Notes: generated by a model from the sequence alone, not told the origin. A stretch of 33,896 nucleotides of DNA from Akkermansiaceae bacterium (GCA_947462535.1 CANHPN010000024.1:1-33896), one strand, 5' to 3'; positions 24,574-33,709 are shown, numbered from the stretch's first letter. Made by a program: numbers and translations.

Positions 24574-24972
24574 CTATGGAAATCTCCCTGGCTTAAGATC
24601 GAATGCTGAAATCTTCGAGATCTGCTTTTCGTAAACATCAACGTCGCCGTAAAAATAAATCATATGGGTTTTATTTGCTTCTCCTAATCCAAATAAGTGA
24701 AACTCTTTCCCAGTGTCATTTTTTGAAGTTGAGGTTATTTGATGCCAATCGGCGAAGGCTTCGTAATGATCTGTGAAAGCGACACCAGATTCCGGCACAA
24801 CTACTATCACTTCATTGTCACCGATAGGCTTTGGCGCGCCCTGGTCGCTTTTGTAGATGTGTATGACACCTTGAAAATTTTCAGGAATTTCAATGTTTAT
24901 TCTCTTGGGAGATTGTTTGCATGAAGAAAAAAACATGCATAGAACTGCGGAAATTTTGTAAATTGTATTCAT
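24574..24972 (-). CDS. small lipoprotein, candidate immunity protein for the RHS tip
   Basis: A 132-residue predicted lipoprotein. MNTIYKISAVLCMFFSSC is a lipoprotein signal peptide with Cys18 in an FSSC lipobox, followed by a beta-rich domain (INIEIPENFQGVIHIYKS, NEVIVVVPESGVAF, THMIYFYGDVDVYEKQISK). No family is recognised. The ATG at 24972 lies one base after the stop codon of the RHS protein, so the two are surely cotranscribed and probably translationally coupled. That is the typical position of an immunity gene; a lipid-anchored periplasmic location would suit protection against a periplasmic or cell-wall toxin. GC content is low: two 60-base stretches I counted gave 35%, versus about 62% in the RHS core. 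Confidence 0.7.
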   Translation of the reverse strand: MNTIYKISAVLCMFFSSCKQSPKRINIEIPENFQGVIHIYKSDQGAPKPIGDNEVIVVVPESGVAFTDHYEAFADWHQITSTSKNDTGKEFHLFGLGEANKTHMIYFYGDVDVYEKQISKISAFDLKPGRFP

Positions 24973-24973
24973 T

Positions 24974-27900
24974 TTAATATTTTCCACTGTTCGCCCATTT
25001 TTTGGTCTGAACCGCAAGATTCCAGATGCTTGGACCAGTTGCAGTTGGCCTATATGCATGAACTACTTGACCGTTAATCAACATTTCGTAAGCGGGAAAT
25101 CCATTGTGCTGGCCTTCTGCGCTTATAGTCAAAAAGTCATTGTTCTGGTTGTAGCACATGGTCAGGTTAATTTCTAAATCAATGTTTGGCGCTAAGGCGT
25201 TAAAGGGATAAGCTGCTTCAACACCCCACGATATATTACTTGAAGATCTTCCTGTGTCACTGGAAGCTGGTCCAGTAGTCCAATTCCATTTCCCCCGTTT
25301 TGTCTGCAATGTGCCAGGCACGTAGCCGCTCCACGTGTATGAGAGCTTGTGACTTTCTCCAACAAGAACGTCGGGTTGCTTGCCTCCTCCGAAAGATCCA
25401 ACCTCACTTGTATCAAACTCCAGTCTTGTCTGGATACGCGAGGTTCCTGTGGAACTCCCACCGAAGTTTTCGCGGTTATCGGTTTCGGCAGCCGAAACAG
25501 TACTAAATCCTGCAGGTGGTCCTGGTTCTTTAAACCAGTTATTATTTCGAACGCTAACCGGAACGCCAGTCACCGGATGCCCGATGCTTTTTGGAATGAA
25601 AGCGTTGTACTCTATGACCACTTTTCGATTGCCCAAATAATCGATTCTATTCTGCCCGTCATTCTCCAAGAAACCATAAAGATTCACCCCTCCTTCTTCA
25701 CCGATTGGATCACGGCTGCGCCACCGCCCCGTGGAAGGATCGTAGTAGCGGAGGCCATAATCTAGTGAACCTGTTTCATCATCTATGTATTTTGTAGAAA
25801 ATCGATAGGGATTCAGCGTTGCGTATTCCCCACTCTGGCGGATTTGCTCTCCAAAGGGACCGTAGTCATAGGTGGCTGCGGATTGACCGCTGGCGGTATC
25901 CACCAGCAAAGTCACATTCCCGTTCAAATCCGCTCCATAAGCGAAAGTCTTGCCGCTGGCATGAAGGGTGGCGAACAAGAGTCCGCCAACTCCGCCCGCG
26001 CCTGATAGCGTGCCGCTCAGGTCCGTTCCCCAGGCATAGGTGCGGATGAAGCCGTTTGCGCTGCCCCCGGAACGTTCGGCAAGGATATTCCAACCGTTCA
26101 GTTCGTGGATGAAATCAGAGTGGTGCCGAAGCTGCCATCCGCCGCCGGTGACGCCGTGCCAGACGCTTTTGCGGATACGCCTGCCCATGCTGTCGTAGGA
26201 GAATGCGAGTTTGCGACGCGCGGCCAAGGGAACAGAGACATGCGTTTCCATCGAAACGAGCCGGTTTTCCGCGTCCCAAGTGCAGGTGAAGCGTCCGTCC
26301 GAGGTAAGGTTGCCGTCAAAGTCATAGACGAAGTTCTCAGGAGTGGCGGGAAGGAATTTGCCGCCGCTGCGGGTGGTGGTTCCGTTGGCGTCCGTCGCTT
26401 GCACGACATACGGCGTATGTACCGCCCCGCTTCCTGCTGCCAATTCCTTGTAAAAGAACTCGTCAAGGCGGGTGGCTGGATTGCCATCGACGGTGACGGA
26501 CGCCGCCGAGTTCGCCTTGCCGATGACATCGAATGCGCGAGGAACGGTGCGGCTGTCATATTGGTTGAGCGGGTTGGGAACGTACGTGGAAACGCGGGCG
26601 TTGGTCGTGGCGGTGAGCCGGTTGCCGATTTCATCGAAGGTGTAGCCGTGTTGCCAGCCGGGAACGGAAGTGTGGGGCGCAGCGGTTTTCTCCCGCAGGC
26701 CGGAGGTGACTTCCCCTTTGGAATTATAACCGTAGGCCCAGCGCGTGCCGTCTTCGCGCTCAATCTTCTTTCGGCGGTTCATGCCATCGAACTCGGTGAC
26801 GCCGAATGATTGCGTTTGGGAGCCGTAAGCGTTCGTGACGCCATCGAGACGGTCTGAAACGTCGTGGTTGCGGGTGGTGCCAAGACGGGTGGTGGAGCCT
26901 GATTTCAGGGTGATGGTTTCAATAAGGTCCGAATCCGTCAGATAGCCGTAAGTGGCGGAATGGGTTCCGGTCACGACCTGATCAAGACGCGAGACGGGCG
27001 AGTATTGGTAATCCACTGCATGGAGTGCGCTGCCGGAACCCGCCGCGCTTTGGGAGCGACGGGAATAGGTATCGAGGGTGGATGAGCGGTTGACTCCGGC
27101 GAGGATGCCACCGGCAATGCTTTCGGTGGTGGTCAACAAATCGGGATAGGTGAAGGTGCGCGTCCCGGCGGCGTCCTTGGTGGTTTTCGCTCTTCCGGCG
27201 CGGTCATACGTGTGGAATACCGCCGGGGTGGCATCGTTGTAGGTGACCGATTCCGGCTGGCCCCGGTTGGTCCATGCGTAGGTGGTGGTTCTTCCAGTGG
27301 CGCGCTGGCGGGTTTGGAGCTTGCCGTCGGCGTGATAAGTCAGCGTCTCCGATTTGTTGGCCGCATCGGATTTCTGATAGAGCTGGCCGCTTTCCGGGTG
27401 ATAGGTCCAGGTGGTGAGGTCGGCGGTTCCGGGGCTGGCGGGCCAGGTGGCGGCGGTCCATCCGGCGTCGCTGCGGAAGGTTTTCAGCGTTTCGATCTGG
27501 CCGTGGGAGTTGTATGAATATTCGAGAGGATAGGCGCCGCCGCCCCAGACGCGGAAGATTTCGCCCCGCAAAGTATAGCTTATGCGAATCACGGTGGTAT
27601 CAGGACGTGTTTCCGTCGCCACCATTCCGGCTCCCGCACCGCCTGACGGATGATAGGCGTATTGCGTGGTTTTCCCTGCATGGACCCTGCTGGAGATCCT
27701 TCCCGTCGTGGGATCATAAACCGTCGTGGTGACGACGCCGCGCGGCGACGTGACGGTTTCAAGCCTGTCGAGGGCGTCATGATCGTATTCCGTCGGGGTC
27801 GAAACGGTTGGAGTCGTCGCGGAATTGGGCAGACCGTCAACGGCGATTTCGACGGCATCCAGATTGGAGTCAGGAACATCCGTGGTGGTGGTCACGATGC

Positions 27901-30706
27901 GCGTGGCGCGATTGATGGCAACCGTTCGCGTGGTGACGTGGCCTTGCGAATCAATGGATTCCGCTACAGATGCGATTCCCGCGCCGAGCCCGGTGAGATT
28001 CTCCCTGCTGGTGGAAAGCGCGGTGGCTGTGGGACTATCATCGCCCAAATAGGTTGAATTCACGGTTTCCTTGAACCAAGCGCCGCCCTCCTCAACGTAT
28101 GAAGTTTGGGTTTCCTCGATTGAATCGGGGCCGGCCAGATCAATGATCCCGTTTCCGTTCAAATCCCTCGCCTGCCGGGTCAGCGCTCCGTTATCGGCGT
28201 CATAGGCAAACAGAATGGGAGCTTCGCCGGGAACCGTTCTTGAAGTAACTCGCTCTGTGTAAGGATCAAATTCCGTCTGCGAGACAATCAGGCCGGATGG
28301 GCTATTTGAGGCGGTGCGCCACGTATCGCCATCGAGATTCCGCCAGCTCGTGGAATAACGGAGTGAATTCTCCGCAGCGTTGGATTCCTTGGACCACAGG
28401 CCGTTGGCATCGGTCCCATAATCAAAATATCGCGCGACCATGCCGGTTCCGGTGATGGAGTATGTCTGTCCGTCCAAATAGCGGGTCGTGATTTCCGTGG
28501 CGGTATCGGGACGAGTCCGGGTGACGATACGTCCGCCGCTTGTATAAACGGTGCCCGTCACAAGGCCGTCCTCGCGAGTTTCGGAAGTCACCCGGCCTGA
28601 AACATCGTAGCCGGTAGCTGTCGAAAGGCTCAGACCTCCCGCGCTGCGGGTGGTGGAAGTGAGCCGCCCCATCGGATCATAAACGCGCGAGGTAATGATT
28701 CCGGCGCGCGTCTCTTGAGTCACGCGGTCCTCCGCGTCATAAATATCGAAGGTGGTGACGATGCCTTGTTCATCGGTCTCAGACGAAAGCCTTCCATTGA
28801 CCCACACCGCATCATACGTCGTCCGGACGTTGCCGCCATCTTTGACGCTTGTTTGCGTCAGCCGTCCTTGCGCGTCATAGGTATGCAGGATGATTCCCAA
28901 AGAGGCGTAGCCTGCTGCGGTTCTCACCTGTGATTCCTCTTTCAGGAGATTGCCTGCCGGTGAAGTGATTCTGACAGTTCGAAGGGTTTTCCCTTCGACT
29001 CCGTATGGATGGTAATCATCCGCTTGTGTGACGATTTCCCTCAAGTGATCGCCGGATGATGACGGCGTGAAGGCATCCGTGGAAACGATGTAAGCGCCCA
29101 ACTCGTAGGTGTGGATCTCCTGTCGACCATCTGGCTCTTGAATGTAAGCAAGTCGCCCTTTTAGATATTCTGGAACATCCGATGTGGTTGCAATCGTGGC
29201 TGTTTCCCTGCCGTAATAGGAGCCGTCGGTGCGAGCGACAATCGGCAGATAATCCATATCTGGATAGTCCTCATAAATCGGAAAATCCCAGGACCAAAGA
29301 TAACTGAGATAGGGCCAAGTGTATTTCTCTTCGACGACTGTGCCGAGCACGCGTTTTTCCACCAATGAAATTTCCGTTTGGAAATAGGTGTAGCCAATCG
29401 AAGCGTAGTCGTAGATCGTTAACTGGCAATTCGCTGTCGTCGCGTCCGCCGGTGATGCGGGAAGGTTCTTCCAAGGGCGAAAAACATATTCGATTTTTCC
29501 GGATCGCCCTCCGTCTCCATAGTAGGAGTAACGCTCCCACGACCCATCCGGCTGATTGATCCATTTCAAACGACCATAGTTGGCAGCATCTCCCGAATTT
29601 TCATGAAACGCCCAAGTGGTGGTCAGCGCGTCTCCGTCCGGGTCTTGGATGGAAGTTATTTTTTCAGTTCCCCAGGGATACGCATGATAGACATCCCGGA
29701 CTTGCGAAACAACCAAGCTCGTGGTCGGATGAAACACCGTTGTTTCGACTTGCTTGTCGCCATTGCCCAGCGTGGTTTCCACGCGGCTTTCGGAACGCAG
29801 GCCTGCAATCGTCGAAAGCCATGTTCCGCCAATCGCGCTGAAAACCTGTTCCTTGGATATAGCGCCCTGAATTTCAGTAACCTTGATTTCAGGAATGGAC
29901 GCGGAATTCTGTGGACTGGAGATTCTCCAGATTTTCGACGCTGCTCCGCTTGTTTGATAAAGCCCTGAAACTTTCGCCCCAACCTGTGAAATCGGATAAA
30001 ACCTGATCTCATACGACGTGGCGCTGATCGTCACGATATCCGCCAAGGTCTCTGGAGCCTTAATTTGACGCAGCGCATTGGTTCCCGAATCCCTGATCAC
30101 CTCAACATCCGGGGACACGCTCACATAATTCAGCGCACCCGCAGTGAAAAGATCAGGAGAAATGGTTCCTGACGAAAATGAAATTTCACCGGCCGATCCA
30201 TTTGCGGAGCCTCCCAACGAGAAGCTTCCGCCCATGCCGCCAGAAGCCGAACCGCCTGATGCGTCACCGTCACCCGCAGCGCCAGAGCTGCCCGATGTTG
30301 CAGGTTTCAAGACGACTGTCCATGTGCCTGTGTATGCCTCACAACCCAGACCGCTTTCATCAACGGTGGAAATCTCCTCGCCATTGATATACACCTTGAA
30401 ACATTGAGGACAGTCGATCTCCATATGCGCGGTGGAGACCTTTGAACCACTGATCATCATGGTGTAAGGCACATCCGGCTTGAGCTTCACTTTTCCATCC
30501 GGGGATGGAGTATAATAACCGCAACCCTGGCCCGTCACGGGGCCGATTGTCTTGTCATGGAGTTGGACGGTGAACGTCCCATCAGCGCACATGGCTCCAC
30601 GGAACGTGACCTCCACCTGGCCGTCGCAAGTGGTGCATTGGGCGGAAATTTCTCCGGTGAAAAGTAATGCTCCAAGAAAAGGCAGGCAAATAGTTGAAAG
30701 GCGCAT
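24974..30706 (-). CDS. giant secreted RHS/YD-repeat protein with variable C-terminal tip
   Basis: A 1910-residue protein. A signal peptide (MRLSTICLPFLGALLFTGEISA) is followed by a Cys-containing N-terminal domain (CTTCDGQVEVTF, GLGCEAYTGTW) and a Gly/Ser-rich linker near residues 144-175. A long series of YD-type repeats from ~300 to ~1640 (YDAQGRLTQTSV, YDPMGRLTSTTR, YDVSGRVTSETR) should form the hollow RHS shell. The core ends with the conserved block YYDPSTGRWRSRDPIG and NLYGFLENDGQNRIDYLGN near 1655-1693. The last 217 residues (24977-25627) are the tip, with RIQTRLEFD and GFPAYEMLINGQVVHAY; this resembles the DUF3238 family with moderate confidence. The tip is lower in GC than the core. 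It is third in a four-gene operon, three bases after the TSP3 protein gene. Confidence 0.92.
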   Translation of the reverse strand: MRLSTICLPFLGALLFTGEISAQCTTCDGQVEVTFRGAMCADGTFTVQLHDKTIGPVTGQGCGYYTPSPDGKVKLKPDVPYTMMISGSKVSTAHMEIDCPQCFKVYINGEEISTVDESGLGCEAYTGTWTVVLKPATSGSSGAAGDGDASGGSASGGMGGSFSLGGSANGSAGEISFSSGTISPDLFTAGALNYVSVSPDVEVIRDSGTNALRQIKAPETLADIVTISATSYEIRFYPISQVGAKVSGLYQTSGAASKIWRISSPQNSASIPEIKVTEIQGAISKEQVFSAIGGTWLSTIAGLRSESRVETTLGNGDKQVETTVFHPTTSLVVSQVRDVYHAYPWGTEKITSIQDPDGDALTTTWAFHENSGDAANYGRLKWINQPDGSWERYSYYGDGGRSGKIEYVFRPWKNLPASPADATTANCQLTIYDYASIGYTYFQTEISLVEKRVLGTVVEEKYTWPYLSYLWSWDFPIYEDYPDMDYLPIVARTDGSYYGRETATIATTSDVPEYLKGRLAYIQEPDGRQEIHTYELGAYIVSTDAFTPSSSGDHLREIVTQADDYHPYGVEGKTLRTVRITSPAGNLLKEESQVRTAAGYASLGIILHTYDAQGRLTQTSVKDGGNVRTTYDAVWVNGRLSSETDEQGIVTTFDIYDAEDRVTQETRAGIITSRVYDPMGRLTSTTRSAGGLSLSTATGYDVSGRVTSETREDGLVTGTVYTSGGRIVTRTRPDTATEITTRYLDGQTYSITGTGMVARYFDYGTDANGLWSKESNAAENSLRYSTSWRNLDGDTWRTASNSPSGLIVSQTEFDPYTERVTSRTVPGEAPILFAYDADNGALTRQARDLNGNGIIDLAGPDSIEETQTSYVEEGGAWFKETVNSTYLGDDSPTATALSTSRENLTGLGAGIASVAESIDSQGHVTTRTVAINRATRIVTTTTDVPDSNLDAVEIAVDGLPNSATTPTVSTPTEYDHDALDRLETVTSPRGVVTTTVYDPTTGRISSRVHAGKTTQYAYHPSGGAGAGMVATETRPDTTVIRISYTLRGEIFRVWGGGAYPLEYSYNSHGQIETLKTFRSDAGWTAATWPASPGTADLTTWTYHPESGQLYQKSDAANKSETLTYHADGKLQTRQRATGRTTTYAWTNRGQPESVTYNDATPAVFHTYDRAGRAKTTKDAAGTRTFTYPDLLTTTESIAGGILAGVNRSSTLDTYSRRSQSAAGSGSALHAVDYQYSPVSRLDQVVTGTHSATYGYLTDSDLIETITLKSGSTTRLGTTRNHDVSDRLDGVTNAYGSQTQSFGVTEFDGMNRRKKIEREDGTRWAYGYNSKGEVTSGLREKTAAPHTSVPGWQHGYTFDEIGNRLTATTNARVSTYVPNPLNQYDSRTVPRAFDVIGKANSAASVTVDGNPATRLDEFFYKELAAGSGAVHTPYVVQATDANGTTTRSGGKFLPATPENFVYDFDGNLTSDGRFTCTWDAENRLVSMETHVSVPLAARRKLAFSYDSMGRRIRKSVWHGVTGGGWQLRHHSDFIHELNGWNILAERSGGSANGFIRTYAWGTDLSGTLSGAGGVGGLLFATLHASGKTFAYGADLNGNVTLLVDTASGQSAATYDYGPFGEQIRQSGEYATLNPYRFSTKYIDDETGSLDYGLRYYDPSTGRWRSRDPIGEEGGVNLYGFLENDGQNRIDYLGNRKVVIEYNAFIPKSIGHPVTGVPVSVRNNNWFKEPGPPAGFSTVSAAETDNRENFGGSSTGTSRIQTRLEFDTSEVGSFGGGKQPDVLVGESHKLSYTWSGYVPGTLQTKRGKWNWTTGPASSDTGRSSSNISWGVEAAYPFNALAPNIDLEINLTMCYNQNNDFLTISAEGQHNGFPAYEMLINGQVVHAYRPTATGPSIWNLAVQTKKWANSGKY

Positions 30707-30709
30707 GGA

Positions 30710-31306
30710 TCAGAAGGGACTGAGATTAAAAACATCGAGCTGGCGAGCGGAAGCGTCGGCAACCGGATCGGCAAGAGCCGGATCTCGTCCGGCAAGGTAT
30801 TCCTCCGCATTGTTCATTCCGTCGGCATCATCATCACCTGCGGCGGAGTTGATCAGGGGTGACGTGCCGAGCAGAACTTCAAGACCGTCTGGGATCAAAT
30901 CGCCGTCCGTGTCCCAACCGAAGGGAAGCGTGCCCGCAGAAAAAACCTCGCTCCAGTTGGAAAGACCGTCGCCATCGAAATCCGCGTCTTTCGCCTGTTG
31001 AAGCGTTGTTATCAAAGGATCATCGTGACGATGAAGCCGGACGAACAGCTTGTTCGGGCTGGACTCCATGAAGAATTCATGCCCGCCGGTTCCGAAAGCC
31101 ATGTAGGGCGCGTAATGCCAGGTCACCAGATCATGCGACCACTGATAGAAATACGTGCGTTGTTCCACGCCCGGCCACTCCGATTTCCACGTCCCTCCAG
31201 TCCAGGGAACAAACGTCATTTGCTCGTCGAGCGCATCGGCTTCGGAAAGGACTCCGGGAACCGTTAGGGCAAGGACGGCGATTGAAAGCTTGAGCGATGG
31301 TTTCAT
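30710..31306 (-). CDS. secreted thrombospondin-type-3-repeat (calcium-binding) protein
   Basis: A 198-residue exported protein with signal peptide MKPSLKLSIAVLALTVPGVLSEADA. Residues ~25-105 form an aromatic-rich domain (WTGGTWKSEWPGVEQRTYFY, WSHDLVTWHYAPYM) like a verrucomicrobial extracellular sensor or adhesin module. Residues ~107-180 carry three Asp-rich calcium-binding loops: DADFDGDGLSNWSEV, DTDGDLIPDGLEVLLGTSPL and GDDDADGMNNAEEYLAGRDP. Such loops rigidify extracellular stalks when calcium is bound. It lies between the 300-residue exported protein (19-base gap) and the RHS protein (3-base gap), so all are made together and may act together outside the cell. It ends with a hydrophobic LDVFNLSPF tail. 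Confidence 0.85.
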   Translation of the reverse strand: MKPSLKLSIAVLALTVPGVLSEADALDEQMTFVPWTGGTWKSEWPGVEQRTYFYQWSHDLVTWHYAPYMAFGTGGHEFFMESSPNKLFVRLHRHDDPLITTLQQAKDADFDGDGLSNWSEVFSAGTLPFGWDTDGDLIPDGLEVLLGTSPLINSAAGDDDADGMNNAEEYLAGRDPALADPVADASARQLDVFNLSPF

Positions 31307-31325
31307 GATCGGCTATTGATTGGCA

Positions 31326-32228
31326 TTATTTGCTTTGCGATGGGTCGCGCTCCCAGAACTTGATTACGATGTCCTCCGGCTTGGGTGGATTCGCCAGCAA
31401 ATAGGCTTTACGCTCGGCGTGGGCTTTCTCGCGGGCGTGGTAGGCTTCCTCCATTCGCTCGCCCTCCTTGCGATAGAGATCGTGGATTTGCTCCAATGTA
31501 TCCATCGCGGGACTATTGGTGTCGCCTTCGACTAGGATGAAGGAGGGGCCGGCATCGGCGAGGTCGGGGATCTTGGGGATTTCCGGGACTTCGGGCCCTT
31601 TGTATTCAATACCCCGCGCTTCGGCAATTTCCTTCCAGCGGCGTGTGTCGATGCCGCCGATTCCCATCAGCAGCCCGAAGTCGTAGAGCGTGCCGTCTTG
31701 CGCGTCCTTCACACGATAGGTCGAAAAGCCGCTGAAATGGTTGAAATTCAGGTTGCTCCAAGCCGTGACCGCATCGCCTACCCGCCCGTTCGGGTAAATG
31801 CGAAGCAGCGTGCGGTTGTGGTCATACACGGTAGCGGACAGGAACACGAGTTCGGTGCCCCGATACTTTTCTTTCAGCTCGGCCAGTCTGGCGATTACTG
31901 CTGGGTCGTTGGGCGGCAGTGCGGGAAGTGGCGCGGGTGGATCAAGGAGGTTCGGATCCTGGACAGCTTGCACCGTGACGTTGATCGTTCCTGTGATGGG
32001 TGGAAGGTCCGCCATTTCCGGGGCCTCCGTCACGTCCATGCGGCTGGTGCGGGAATTTAGGACCTTGAAGTCGATAGGCTCAGGTTTCAGGGCGGGTTGA
32101 GAGGGAGTTCCGTCAGTAATCAGCACGGGAATCTCAACATCCCATTTGGTGACGAGCTCCTGAGCGTTCAGCCCGGACAGACCGGCTCCGATGAGAAATA
32201 TGCTGTGAAAGGTGCGATGGAGTGTCAT
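31326..32228 (-). CDS. exported protein of unknown function, first gene of the RHS operon
   Basis: A 300-residue protein from ATG at 32228, which puts a signal peptide (MTLHRTFHSIFLIGAGLSGLNA, then QE) at the N-terminus; a longer frame to 32285 would precede it with unrelated residues. The mature part contains a TWDVEIPVLITDG-like strand region, a proline-rich linker (LLDPPAPLPALPPNDP), a domain with ELVFLSATVYDHNRTLLRIY and FNHFSGFSTYRVKD, and a highly charged helical tail (YRKEGERMEEAYHAREKAHAERKAY). No family is recognised. It is cotranscribed with the TSP3-repeat gene, the RHS gene and the lipoprotein gene, suggesting a secretion, anchoring or partner role for the RHS protein. Confidence 0.75.
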   Translation of the reverse strand: MTLHRTFHSIFLIGAGLSGLNAQELVTKWDVEIPVLITDGTPSQPALKPEPIDFKVLNSRTSRMDVTEAPEMADLPPITGTINVTVQAVQDPNLLDPPAPLPALPPNDPAVIARLAELKEKYRGTELVFLSATVYDHNRTLLRIYPNGRVGDAVTAWSNLNFNHFSGFSTYRVKDAQDGTLYDFGLLMGIGGIDTRRWKEIAEARGIEYKGPEVPEIPKIPDLADAGPSFILVEGDTNSPAMDTLEQIHDLYRKEGERMEEAYHAREKAHAERKAYLLANPPKPEDIVIKFWERDPSQSK

Positions 32229-32360
32229 AACGAATTCTAGTTCAGGCACTTGACCGCTCGATACTGTTGAACTGATCCAACACAATGTGAAGCGACTGGA
32301 ACACTCCTATCAAAGGTTCATCCCTCAAGTCACGCTCCAAAACTCATACCCTCTTCATTT

Positions 32361-32699
32361 TCAATGGTCCTTTTTCCTTTTCCTTGGAGGTGATGGCTTC
32401 GGAGGAGGAGAGAATTCCCGGCAAACTGCCTCCGCCAACCGGGCGTTGAAGACCAGCTCTGGTATTTCCCCGGCGTCGTGCATGGCTTTCAGCATGTCGT
32501 GATTCACCTTGATCGGATCCTTGGGGCAACGGACGTGCTTGGGCCATTCCGGAATCTCTTTTGCTAGAATCTCGCTGCAAATGATCACGCACTCGTCGCA
32601 AATGTAGATTCCGGGGCCGGCAATCAGCTTGATGACACTGGTGTGGGGCTTGCCGCAGAACGAACAGGCGCAGGTTTTTTCTGAACTAAAGATGCTCAT
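32361..32699 (-). CDS. stand-alone ClpX-type C4 zinc-finger protein
   Basis: A 112-residue protein whose first ~50 residues closely match the zinc-binding domain of Clp[21 protein letters not shown], then [19 protein letters not shown], the C-x2-C...C-x2-C pattern of ClpX, whose version I recall as [20 protein letters not shown]. ClpX proper has an AAA+ motor after this domain; here it is replaced by ~60 residues ending in a proline/lysine-rich tail ([17 protein letters not shown]). In ClpX this domain dimerises and binds substrates and adaptors. As a free-standing protein it could be an adaptor or decoy for ClpX, or an island regulator. The length is complete (ATG at 32699, TGA at 32361). 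It is preceded by a small gap after the nuclease fragment. Confidence 0.88.
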   Translation of the reverse strand: MSIFSSEKTCACSFCGKPHTSVIKLIAGPGIYICDECVIICSEILAKEIPEWPKHVRCPKDPIKVNHDMLKAMHDAGEIPELVFNARLAEAVCREFSPPPKPSPPRKRKKDH

Positions 32700-32728
32700 T
32701 GAATTGTTTTACGGAGTGAATCAATGCC

Positions 32729-33262
32729 TCAGCCTTCTGCCGCCTTCCGGATGGCGTCACGGATTTTCGTTTTTTCTCCGGGTCCTTTCACCATCTCGAA
32801 GAAGCATTGGCCGCTGCTGCGTTCCTCCCAGAGTTTGCCGAGGCGTTCTTTCTCGTAGGTGTCGTCATTGGTGGAGCGGTCCTCGCCTTTGTATTCGACG
32901 ACGAGGATCTTGCCGTTCTTGAGCTTCGCGACGAAATCTGGATAGAAGCGGTCGGTGCTGGTTTGGAGCCAGAACGAATGCACGGGCTGGCGGTCGAGGT
33001 TGCGGACCCACCACTCGATTTCTGGTTGTTCGTCCAGGTATTGGGCGCAAAGAAACTCTTCCGGCGTGTTGCCCTTTTCAGTCTGGATCTCCAGTTCGCC
33101 GACCTTCTCGTAGTAGTGTTTCAGGAAGTCTCCGCTGCGCTTGCAAACCCAGCGGGCCGGGTAGGCGTTCGGGTCGTAAACGAAGTTGTAGCCGCCACCG
33201 ACACGCACTTTGACGGTGTTGTGCTGGGCGAGTGAGATTACCGAGCCATTCGATAGAGACAC
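32729..33262 (-). pseudogene. C-terminal endonuclease domain of a type III restriction enzyme (Res)
   Basis: The 177-residue frame shows the end of a type III Res subunit: EFLCAQYLDEQPEIEWWVRN and DRQPVHSFWLQTSTDRFYPD lead to a PD-(D/E)xK nuclease core, PDFVAKLKNGKILVVEYKGED near residues 107-127. A complete Res subunit is about 900-1000 residues with a DEAD-box helicase; nothing of it is seen upstream, where the same frame is closed after ~8 codons. The GTG at 33262 is a nominal start. No methyltransferase partner lies in the window. It is probably a rearranged remnant, though a free nuclease domain cannot be fully excluded. Confidence 0.75.
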
Positions 33263-33303
33263 GTCACTTCGTTGGATCGTCCATCACCACGGCTTGTTTC
33301 ATC

Positions 33304-33687
33304 TCACCTACCTGTCGAAATCATCGACCGCAACGGGAGCCGCAGTGAACGGCGTGGTGCGCAACACCGACTTCGGCGTGGATGAGTTTCTCGCCCGTGA
33401 CTGGACCGTCTATTCGCCACAGTGCGGCACGATCTATGATGGGTGGGACCAGCAGGGGAAGGTGCAATATCGGTCAAACCATTGATGAGCCGAACGGTAA
33501 CCTGCTGGCCGACCATCTTGGCTTCGTCCATGCAGGAAAAGCAGCGGGTCCGTCTGCTGCCGCCCTCCTTCCATGCGAGGGTGAACTGGTCATATCCATC
33601 CTTTCGGTTGATCGTGTAGATCCGGACCTTGGTCGGACCTGTTCCAATTTCCACGATTGCACTGCGTCGTTTGCGTTTCTGGGTCAT
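33304..33687 (-). pseudogene. second integrase N-terminal fragment
   Basis: From the ATG at 33687 (MTQKRKRRSAIVEIGTGPTK) the frame matches the first integrase remnant along its basic N-terminus and arm-binding segment. VRIYTINRKDGYDQFTLAWK and CFSCMDEAKMVGQQVTVRLI align with VPIYQTESKGRVRYTLSFY and KREALFVAQRIQVGM at 23424-24065. Resemblance ends near LINGLTDI (about 33465); the rest is unrelated. The catalytic domain is absent. It points left, so the two integrase fragments face each other across the island content. Confidence 0.75.
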
Positions 33688-33709
33688 CGAACCCGGCTTC
33701 CGCGTCAAC

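Noticed and set aside
26098-26809. Long frames on both strands overlapping the RHS gene (221 and 234 residues)
   Set aside because: They lie wholly inside the YD-repeat core, which is continuous and repeat-bearing in the called frame.
24974-30706. CRISPR-like or tandem DNA repeats in the RHS gene
   Set aside because: The repetition is at protein level (YD motifs) with diverged DNA; no regular repeat-spacer pattern is seen.
33210-33485. 91-residue plus-strand frame near the right end
   Set aside because: It overlaps the nuclease and integrase fragments on the other strand; no family is recognised, although the stretch near FGVDEFLARDWTVYS is mildly protein-like.
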